Part shown: positions 8,034 to 13,234 of the stretch, one piece after another
Position numbering within the stretch: the stretch's first letter is position 1
Layout: each line of letters opens with the position of its first letter
Notes under the pieces: model-generated
What the model was told of the DNA's origin: nothing
Databases searched by the model: none
What the model saw: the letters and a program-made list of their open reading frames with translations, nothing else
Made by a program: the position numbers and the translations under genes
Assembly: GCA_030632095.1 (NCBI GenBank)
Contig: DAOVJU010000030.1
Location: 1 to 13,234 of the forward strand
Source: Chlorobiota bacterium
Lineage (GTDB): Bacteria > Bacteroidota > Bacteroidia > Bacteroidales > B39-G9
Reading direction: 5' to 3'
DNA length: 13,234 bases

Positions 8034-8064
8034 TTGAAAAATTTGAAAAAGTAATGTATTTTTG
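8034..8064 (+). promoter_or_regulatory. Bacteroidota-type promoter candidate for the rightward acyltransferase genes
   Basis: TTG (8034-8036), a 20-base spacer, then TATTTTTG (8057-8064), an exact match to TAnnTTTG. It would give a start near 8070 and a leader of about 40 bases before the ATG at 8112. The -33 TTG overlaps the right arm of the AACCT-CGA-AGGTT inverted repeat, which could act as an operator. Confidence 0.6.
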
Positions 8065-8111
8065 TGTGCTTTGTAATATTTAGCTATTAGCTAAAGCAAA
8101 ATTTCGCTTAT

Positions 8112-8933
8112 ATGAAAAAAGATATAATACAAATAGATGTTGACAAGGTCTTTAAGAACAAAAACCCAAAACTATACAAGATTTTACCAGGTTTTATTTT
8201 TAGATATATTAAAAACATTATCCATCAGGATTTTATAAACGATTTACTAAAAAGAAACGGACACAAATTCGGATTGGATTTTGTAAACAGTGTAATAGAA
8301 GATTTTGAAGTTAAGGTGATACAAAAAGGCACTGAAAATATTCCTGCTGAAGGCCGGTATATTTTTGCTTCGAACCATCCATTGGGCGGTTTTGACGGAT
8401 TAATATTAATATCAACCATATCTGAATATTTTCCCTCTATTCGGTTTATGGTAAATGATATTTTGATGAATTTAATAAATATTGATCCTTTATTTGTACC
8501 CATAAATAAACACGGTGGCCAGGCTAAAGATTCCGTAAAACTTATAGATGAGATTTATGCCTCTGATCATCAGGTATTATACTTTCCCGCAGGATTAGTG
8601 TCGAGAAAAATAAAAGGGAAAATTGCTGACCTTGTGTGGAAAAAAAGTTTTATTGCTAAAGCTGTAAAACATGAACGTGATATTATTCCTGTTCATATAT
8701 CAGGAAGAAATACAAACAGGTTTTATAACCTGGCCAATGCAAGAAAATTTCTCAGGATTAAATGGAACTTTGAAATGTTTTTTCTACCAGATGAAACATA
8801 TAAACACAGAGGCAATACATTTACCATAAGTTTTGGAAAGCCGATCTCATATAAATCTTTGGATAAATCAAAATCATTAAGTAAATGGGCTGCTGATATT
8901 AGAGAAAAAGTCTATGCATTAAATAATGCATAA
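8112..8933 (+). CDS. glsA: Glycine-lipid O-acyltransferase (GlsA-like, PlsC/LPLAT superfamily)
   Basis: Predicted membrane-associated acyltransferase that esterifies the 3-hydroxy group of an N-acylated amino acid to give an acyloxyacyl aminolipid. 273 residues. The LPLAT motifs are present in variant form: ASNHPLGGFDG (86-96) carries the catalytic His89 and Asp95 with five residues between them, not the classical four, and YFPAGLVSRK (157-166) replaces the usual FPEGTRS; IIPVHISGRN (191-200) is the later IP/V motif. No clear membrane helix is seen. I recall these variants as typical of the Bacteroidota homologues usually labelled glycerol acyltransferase or hemolysin. The next gene is the N-acyltransferase partner, matching the GlsB/GlsA pair of Bacteroides thetaiotaomicron that makes glycine lipids. 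Generic lysophospholipid acyltransferase is the alternative. The head group (glycine, serine or ornithine) cannot be read from sequence. Confidence 0.8.
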   Translation: MKKDIIQIDVDKVFKNKNPKLYKILPGFIFRYIKNIIHQDFINDLLKRNGHKFGLDFVNSVIEDFEVKVIQKGTENIPAEGRYIFASNHPLGGFDGLILISTISEYFPSIRFMVNDILMNLINIDPLFVPINKHGGQAKDSVKLIDEIYASDHQVLYFPAGLVSRKIKGKIADLVWKKSFIAKAVKHERDIIPVHISGRNTNRFYNLANARKFLRIKWNFEMFFLPDETYKHRGNTFTISFGKPISYKSLDKSKSLSKWAADIREKVYALNNA

Positions 8934-8952
8934 CAGCCTGCTTTTTAAATTT

Positions 8953-8983
8953 ATACATTGAAATTATATGTATGCAAACATAT
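8953..8983 (+). repeat. Overlapping inverted repeats in the glsA-glsB gap
   Basis: ATACAT (8953-8958) is complementary to ATGTAT (8968-8973), and ATATGT (8966-8971) is complementary to ACATAT (8978-8983). The two potential stems share bases 8968-8971, so only one could form at a time. Stems are short (6 bp) and AT-rich. The 99-base gap otherwise shows no clear terminator and no good promoter. Confidence 0.35.
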
Positions 8984-9032
8984 GTGTTATATAGCATAAT
9001 ATTTACTATATTTATTCAATAAAAATTGGAAT

Positions 9033-9950
9033 ATGCAGGAAGTAATAAAAGCTTTGCCCAAAGCTGATTTAAAAAGAGAACTTAAAAAAGCAAAATTTGT
9101 AAGGGATACAAATAATGCAAATAATCAAATCTATTCCTTTAATTATCATGAATCCCCTCTGTTGATGCAGGAAATTGGCAGGTTGCGCGAATTAACATTT
9201 AGAAATGCAGGTGGTGGAACTGGTAAGAGCGCAGATATTGACGAATTTGATATGGCCGAAATACCTTATGAGCAATTGATTGTCTGGGACCCTGAAAAAA
9301 AAGAAATATTAGGTGGTTACAGACATTTATTTTGCAAGCATGCTAAAAGAAATGATAATGGCGATATTATAACTGCAACATCACGTTTGTTCCATTTCTC
9401 TGACAATTTTAAAAAAAACTATTTGCCCTATCTTGTTGAATTAGGAAGATCGTTTGTACAGCCCATATATCAATCAACAAAAAAAGGAAGAAAAGCATTA
9501 TTTGCCCTGGATAACTTATGGGATGGTTTAGGTACGCTGGTTATTAAAAATCCGGAAGTGAATTATTTCTTTGGTAAAGTAACAATGTACCGGCATTTTA
9601 ACCAGAAAGCACGAAACATGATTTTATTTTTTATGAAAAAGCATTTCCGGGATAAAGAGAGATTGTTATGGTTAAAAGACCCTCTTAAGCTTAAGATGGA
9701 TGAAGAAAAGATGAATAGCATTTTTACAGGCGCTAACTACAAAGAAAATCACAAAATACTGTCACAAAAAGTGCGGGAGCTTGATGAAAATGTCCCCCCA
9801 TTAATTAATGCCTACATGAACCTCTCACCAACTATGAAAACTTTTGGAACATCGCTAAATCCTTATTTTGGTGGTGTTGAAGAAACAGCTATTATGGTTA
9901 CAATTTCGGATGTTTATAAAGACAAAAAAGAAAGGCATTTGAATATGTAA
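9033..9950 (+). CDS. glsB: Glycine-lipid N-acyltransferase (GlsB-like, GNAT-fold, acyl-ACP dependent)
   Basis: Predicted enzyme for the first step of aminolipid synthesis: transfer of a 3-hydroxyacyl chain from acyl carrier protein to the amino group of glycine (or a related amino acid). 305 residues. Seen: RLRELTFRNAGGGTG (50-64), YEQLIVWD (79-86) with ILGGYR (92-97), ELGRSFVQP (136-144), the core shared with OlsB-type N-acyltransferases, LWDGLG (162-167), and a conserved-looking C-terminal stretch LSPTMKTFGTSLNPYFGG (264-281). Database labels are often GNAT acetyltransferase or hemolysin; hemolytic function is not implied. It follows the O-acyltransferase by 99 bases on the same strand, so the two probably form an operon. 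In Bacteroides the two proteins are separate; in Flavobacteria a fused protein (OlsF/GlsF type) does both steps. Substrate assignment is by family and context. Confidence 0.82.
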   Translation: MQEVIKALPKADLKRELKKAKFVRDTNNANNQIYSFNYHESPLLMQEIGRLRELTFRNAGGGTGKSADIDEFDMAEIPYEQLIVWDPEKKEILGGYRHLFCKHAKRNDNGDIITATSRLFHFSDNFKKNYLPYLVELGRSFVQPIYQSTKKGRKALFALDNLWDGLGTLVIKNPEVNYFFGKVTMYRHFNQKARNMILFFMKKHFRDKERLLWLKDPLKLKMDEEKMNSIFTGANYKENHKILSQKVRELDENVPPLINAYMNLSPTMKTFGTSLNPYFGGVEETAIMVTISDVYKDKKERHLNM

Positions 9951-9987
9951 TTTGCTGTGAAGAGTTATTTTTTTTCCTCCGTGCCTT

Positions 9988-12042
9988 TTACGTATTCAAC
10001 TCATCCAACTTCTTCTGCAAATCAATTTCTTTTAGTTTATAAGTAGTAATATCGTTACCTATATTCAGTACCTTAACAAATTCACCTGAATCATCACTGA
10101 TTGGTGTATAAGTTTCATGTATCCAAATTTCTTTTCCTGTTTTATCAATATGCACTAATCTTTCCCTAACAATTCCATTCTTAAGGTCTTCCCAGAATTT
10201 TTTATACCATTCGGGTTTTTCTGTTGCTTCAAAAGCAAAGTCACGATGATTTTTACCAATCATTTGTTCTTTTGACATTCCAATTAATTCAGTGTTCCGC
10301 TCATTAAGGTTCAGAATAGTTCCTTTCATATCCAGTTCAACTACTAAACTTGATTGATTTAAAGCTCCCCAAAGCGAAGTCATTTCAGCTTCCCTTCTGG
10401 CTGCTTCTTCTTGTGTTGCCTGCAATTCTTCCATGTTTTGCCTCATCTCCTCTTCCTGGGCAGCCAATTCCTCACTTTGATGCTGTGATTCTTCCAGGAG
10501 TCTTGTTGTTTTTACACTTACTTTTACACTCGAAATTATGGATGCGATATCTTCACCCAATTGTTCGAGAAAATCAACCTGGTATTGTTCAAAATTTTTA
10601 AACGACGCCAATTCAATTACTCCCAATACTTCTTTATTTAATTTTAGTGGCACAATCAAAATTGCAGTTGGATTTGCATCTCCCAGGCCAGAATTAATAT
10701 TTACATAATCTTCAGGAACTTCTGTTAAATGTATAGTTATTTTTTCATGCGCTGCCCTTCCAACCAGGCCTTGTCCCGGTTTAATTTGCTTTATCATTAA
10801 TTTATCGCGCCCATAGGCAATTGCAGATGTAAGCTCATAATAAAAATCATTTTGATTTTCGTCATTCAGAACAAACATTGCTCCCTGAATAATCTTCAGG
10901 TACTCAACAAGGTTGCTCATTACGTGAAATGAAAGTTCCTTTAAGTTTTGATTATATTTACGGAGAATATCGCCAAACATCGCAAGCCCTTCTGTAGTCC
11001 AGTTCCCTTTTTCATCTTCCTCTTTTCTATTTTCTTCCTCCTTTTTTGCTTGCAAAAGACTATCTCTCATTTCAAGTAAAGAATTTCCAAGAACGTCATT
11101 TTCACTTAAGGGAGAAAATTCTTCTTCGAGTTTTCCGTTTCCTATTTTTGACGAAAATTCAGAAGTTTTTCTCAAACCTTCTATTAACTTATTCAATGAA
11201 TTTGCTATATCCCCAATTTCATCCCTTAGTTTCAATTTTATATTGCCGGGATGCATTCCTAATGCTAACTTGTCAACAAATTTGCGAATTTTTATAACCG
11301 GGCCTGATATTACCCATGACATATAAATTGTGAACCAGATCAATATAAGCAAACCAATTATTATAACTGACAATATTTGAACATAGGTGTTTTTTATTTT
11401 ACGCTTGGCAATTTTCTTTGTTGAGTTAACAATGTATAATGCATTATCTTTCGCTTTATCAAGCATTGTAATCATTGATATTCCTGTATTACTAACATTA
11501 GTGTTGGTTTCTATCATTGCTTGTTTTATATTGCCAAGTTGAATGTTAAATACCGAATCAGATATATTAGATTTATCTTTCAATGAAAATTCTTCAAGTT
11601 TTTTATTTCTAATATCTCCGAAGTATGGTACAAATTCATCATTATACCTTGATTTTATATTATTAGTTTCATCCATCAACTCCATAACATAATCCTGATA
11701 GCTTTCATTATCACTTAAAAGTGTATTCTCTTCAATTTTGCTTATCTGGTCATTAAAAAACTGTATCTGAAATTCATGCTCTACCCACCAATTATCAAAT
11801 GTATTCCTGTCTTCTGATATCATAAGCTCCATTAAGATATGCATATCTGATCTAAGAAAGTATTTAGCTTCAAAAACAGCGTCAGAAAACACAATGCCAG
11901 ATTGTAATATATCATTCTGCCTTTCAATGCTATTAATTACAAAAGTCCATTGAATTGCCAAATAAAACAAAACAACTGATGTAATTATCAAGCTTAAAAG
12001 AAGCTTATACGTTATTTTTATCTTATTGAAAAAATTGTTCAT
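9988..12042 (-). CDS. Membrane sensor protein HAMP-GAF-PAS without an output domain
   Basis: 684 residues. Topology: TM helix 1 (about 11-33), an extracytoplasmic mainly helical domain (about 34-218), TM helix 2 (about 219-243), HAMP (about 244-296) with a second HAMP-like stretch (about 300-332, containing PLSENDVLGNSLLEMRDSL), GAF domain (about 365-508), a Glu/Gln-rich coiled coil (about 515-552), a PAS domain with PAC tail (about 555-670, including GMSKEQMIGKN and VKVLNIGNDIT), and a short helical end. No DHp or CA histidine-kinase motifs (H-E-x-R, N box, G boxes), no SpoIIE phosphatase, GGDEF or chemoreceptor signalling hairpin is present. Only 37 bases separate the stop from the end of the convergent acyltransferase gene, so no detached output domain follows. 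The ligand and partner are unknown. The architecture up to the PAS resembles many Bacteroidota hybrid sensors; whether this protein is naturally output-less or truncated cannot be decided here. Confidence 0.85.
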   Translation of the reverse strand: MNNFFNKIKITYKLLLSLIITSVVLFYLAIQWTFVINSIERQNDILQSGIVFSDAVFEAKYFLRSDMHILMELMISEDRNTFDNWWVEHEFQIQFFNDQISKIEENTLLSDNESYQDYVMELMDETNNIKSRYNDEFVPYFGDIRNKKLEEFSLKDKSNISDSVFNIQLGNIKQAMIETNTNVSNTGISMITMLDKAKDNALYIVNSTKKIAKRKIKNTYVQILSVIIIGLLILIWFTIYMSWVISGPVIKIRKFVDKLALGMHPGNIKLKLRDEIGDIANSLNKLIEGLRKTSEFSSKIGNGKLEEEFSPLSENDVLGNSLLEMRDSLLQAKKEEENRKEEDEKGNWTTEGLAMFGDILRKYNQNLKELSFHVMSNLVEYLKIIQGAMFVLNDENQNDFYYELTSAIAYGRDKLMIKQIKPGQGLVGRAAHEKITIHLTEVPEDYVNINSGLGDANPTAILIVPLKLNKEVLGVIELASFKNFEQYQVDFLEQLGEDIASIISSVKVSVKTTRLLEESQHQSEELAAQEEEMRQNMEELQATQEEAARREAEMTSLWGALNQSSLVVELDMKGTILNLNERNTELIGMSKEQMIGKNHRDFAFEATEKPEWYKKFWEDLKNGIVRERLVHIDKTGKEIWIHETYTPISDDSGEFVKVLNIGNDITTYKLKEIDLQKKLDELNT

Positions 12043-12152
12043 TTTGCCACTACAATTTATCCTTATTAAAATATTCTTTACCGGAAATTAAGGTTAAGCT
12101 TCACTATTTCTATATTAATATATTGTTCAAGCGTAATATAAAACCTGAAAAA

Positions 12153-12170
12153 TTACTAATTATTTAGTAA
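12153..12170. repeat. Perfect 7-bp inverted repeat, possible operator
   Basis: TTACTAA and TTAGTAA flank a 4-base TTAT spacer midway between two divergent genes. Symmetry and position fit a dimeric regulator site, but the base composition makes chance occurrence plausible. Confidence 0.35.
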
Positions 12171-12226
12171 AAATATCTTCTTTTAGATTAAATTTTTAAA
12201 GAAATTAGCAAAAAGCAAGATTTCAG

Positions 12227-12258
12227 TTGTAGTTTTAATCCGAACAATTGTAAATTTG
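12227..12258 (+). promoter_or_regulatory. Bacteroidota-type promoter candidate for the sigma-54 activator gene
   Basis: TTG (12227-12229), a 21-base spacer, and TAAATTTG (12251-12258), an exact TAnnTTTG match. The predicted transcription start is near 12265, leaving a leader of about 57 bases to the ATG at 12322. Confidence 0.6.
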
Positions 12259-12321
12259 TATCCTTGTATGATTTTTGTATTTTGTCTGGTTCAATTATAA
12301 GTTAACCTGAAAAGATTAAAT

Positions 12322-13234
12322 ATGGATGTTCAAAGCATTAAACAACGATTCGGAATAATTGGAAATTCCTCTAAATTAGACAGGGCCATAGAAATAGCTA
12401 TTCAGGTTGCTACAACTGATATGTCTGTTTTAATAAGCGGTGAAAGCGGGACAGGAAAAGAAATATTCCCACAAATCATACACCAGTTTAGTCCCCGAAA
12501 ACATGGACAAAATATCGCTGTTAATTGTGGCGCCATTCCTGAAGGAACAATTGATTCAGAACTATTTGGCCATGAAAAAGGAGCTTTCACCGGAGCAATT
12601 GATAACAGAAAAGGTTATTTTGAAGTGGCAAATAATGGAACAATTTTCCTGGATGAAGTAGCTGAATTACCATTATCTACCCAGGTAAGATTATTACGAG
12701 TTTTAGAAGCAGGTGAATTCATCCGGGTTGGTTCTTCAAAAGTTCAAAAAACAAATGTTAGGGTTGTTGCTGCAACTAATGTTAATATAGAAGATACCAT
12801 ATTTGAAGGAAAATTCCGGGAAGATTTATATTATAGGTTAAATACAGTACCTATTGAGGTTCCTGCATTACGAGAACGCAAGGAAGACATTTATTTATTA
12901 TTCCGGAAATTTGCACGTGACTTTGCTGAACGATATCGCATGCCATCAATAGCTTTAGAAGATGAAGCACAGGTTATTCTCACAAATTATCGATGGCCGG
13001 GCAACATCAGGCAATTGAAAAATATTACAGAACAAATTTCCGTTATTGAAGAAAACAGGAAAATTACAGGGGAAAAACTGAAGCAATATTTACCAATATA
13101 CGAGGGAAGCAAATTGCCTGCATTATACAAACCGGTTAATGAAAAAACATTCAGTTCAGAAAGAGAAATTCTGTATAAAGTATTGTTTGATATGAAGAAA
13201 GACATGAATGACCTTAAACGATTAGTGCATGAAA
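12322..13234 (+). CDS. Sigma-54-dependent transcriptional activator, AAA+ domain, 3'-truncated by window edge
   Basis: Enhancer-binding-type ATPase that remodels RNA polymerase carrying sigma-54 (RpoN). 304 residues are visible and the frame is open at the right edge. The AAA+ domain starts almost at once: Walker A GESGTGKE (40-47), the sigma-54-contacting loop GAFTGA (87-92, in ELFGHEKGAFTGA), Walker B TIFLDE (107-112), VRVVAATN (sensor I region), REDLYYRLNTVPI with the arginine-finger region, and WPGNIRQLKN near the end of the AAA+ lid. Nothing precedes it that could be a receiver, GAF or PAS domain, so it is not a response regulator in the strict sense; control must come from expression, a partner protein or the unseen C-terminus. 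I recall a receiver-less activator of this kind upstream of lptE and secG in many Bacteroidota; that neighbourhood lies beyond the edge. Whether a Fis-type HTH follows cannot be seen. Confidence 0.93.
   Translation, partial: MDVQSIKQRFGIIGNSSKLDRAIEIAIQVATTDMSVLISGESGTGKEIFPQIIHQFSPRKHGQNIAVNCGAIPEGTIDSELFGHEKGAFTGAIDNRKGYFEVANNGTIFLDEVAELPLSTQVRLLRVLEAGEFIRVGSSKVQKTNVRVVAATNVNIEDTIFEGKFREDLYYRLNTVPIEVPALRERKEDIYLLFRKFARDFAERYRMPSIALEDEAQVILTNYRWPGNIRQLKNITEQISVIEENRKITGEKLKQYLPIYEGSKLPALYKPVNEKTFSSEREILYKVLFDMKKDMNDLKRLVHE

Larger units (their letters stand above)
7778..8111. other. 334-base divergent non-coding spacer between mraZ and the acyltransferase gene
   Basis: No clear protein gene. 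It contains the MraZ boxes (7822-7856), a 9-bp stem with 9-base loop (7930-7956, one G-T pair), a TTTAGG/CCTAAA inverted repeat (7986-8003), a tandem AAAAACCT repeat (7993-8008), an AACCT-CGA-AGGTT inverted repeat (8023-8035), a possible 23-codon micro-ORF (7983-8054) and a promoter candidate (8034-8064). Most structured elements lie upstream of that promoter, so they would be DNA sites or part of a separate transcript, not the mRNA leader. Confidence 0.6.
12043..12321. other. Divergent AT-rich intergenic region between sensor and sigma-54 activator genes
   Basis: 279 bases without a gene. It contains a perfect 7-bp inverted repeat TTACTAA-TTAT-TTAGTAA (12153-12170), a 12-base palindrome TATATTAATATA (12111-12122) and a rightward promoter candidate. 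No exact TAnnTTTG match faces the sensor gene, so its promoter was not located. Confidence 0.6.

Noticed and set aside
8225..8503. 92-codon minus-strand frame opposite the O-acyltransferase
   Set aside because: Antisense to a gene with clear acyltransferase motifs and without motifs of its own.
9951..9990. Bidirectional terminator between the convergent acyltransferase and sensor genes
   Set aside because: There is a run of eight T (about 9967-9975), but no convincing GC stem precedes it on either strand.
9951..10050. Frameshifted histidine-kinase remnant downstream of the sensor
   Set aside because: After the PAS tail only 37 non-coding bases remain before the convergent gene, and no kinase-like residues were seen in other frames.
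12111..12122. 12-base perfect palindrome TATATTAATATA as an operator
   Set aside because: It consists only of A and T in a very AT-rich region; chance is the simplest explanation.
12402..12661. Overlapping short frames on both strands within the sigma-54 activator
   Set aside because: The continuous plus-strand frame from 12322 carries Walker A, GAFTGA and Walker B in order; the others are shadows.
1..13234. Mobile elements, CRISPR arrays, tRNA or rRNA genes
   Set aside because: No transposase motifs, long terminal inverted repeats, regularly spaced long repeats, or cloverleaf/rRNA-like conserved stretches were seen on either strand.

Overview
The window reads as a chromosomal segment of a Bacteroidota (Bacteroidetes) bacterium, most likely from the Bacteroidales/Marinilabiliales side. 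The reasons are low GC content, the almost complete lack of strong Shine-Dalgarno sequences, promoter candidates of the phylum-specific type (TTG near -33, TAnnTTTG near -7), a Bacteroidota-style FtsL and an enlarged MraY, and a glycine-lipid acyltransferase pair. The genus call is inference only.

Region 1 (positions 1-7777, all minus strand) is the front of the dcw (division and cell wall) cluster, in the order mraZ, rsmH, ftsL, ftsI (with a C-terminal PASTA domain), murE, mraY, murD. murD runs off the left edge. Most junctions are very tight (mraZ/rsmH overlap by one base, murE/mraY are one base apart); the largest gap, 85 bases, lies between rsmH and ftsL. murF is not between murE and mraY, where gamma-proteobacteria carry it. 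The module turns UDP-MurNAc peptides into lipid I (MurD adds D-Glu, MurE adds meso-DAP, MraY loads undecaprenyl phosphate). It also supplies the septal transpeptidase (FtsI) with its partner FtsL, plus a 16S rRNA methylase and the cluster regulator MraZ. Upstream of mraZ are four GTGG[G/T] boxes exactly 10 bp apart, a textbook MraZ operator.

Region 2 (7778-8111) is a 334-base non-coding divergent spacer. It holds the MraZ boxes, several small inverted repeats, a possible 23-codon basic micro-ORF and a promoter candidate for the rightward genes.

Region 3 (8112-9950, plus strand) holds two acyltransferases that match the GlsA/GlsB pair, which makes N-acyloxyacyl glycine (glycine) lipids in Bacteroides.

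Region 4 (9988-12042, minus strand) is a membrane sensor with an extracytoplasmic domain, HAMP, GAF, coiled coil and PAS, but no kinase or other output domain.

Region 5 (12322 to the right edge, plus strand) is a sigma-54 activator made of an AAA+ domain with no N-terminal receiver, cut by the window end, preceded by a good Bacteroidota promoter candidate.

I saw no mobile element, CRISPR array, tRNA or rRNA. The window is mostly conserved core genome. The points most worth a second look are the MraZ operator, the output-less sensor, the structured spacer with its micro-ORF, and an Arg in place of a normally conserved Gly in MurD.
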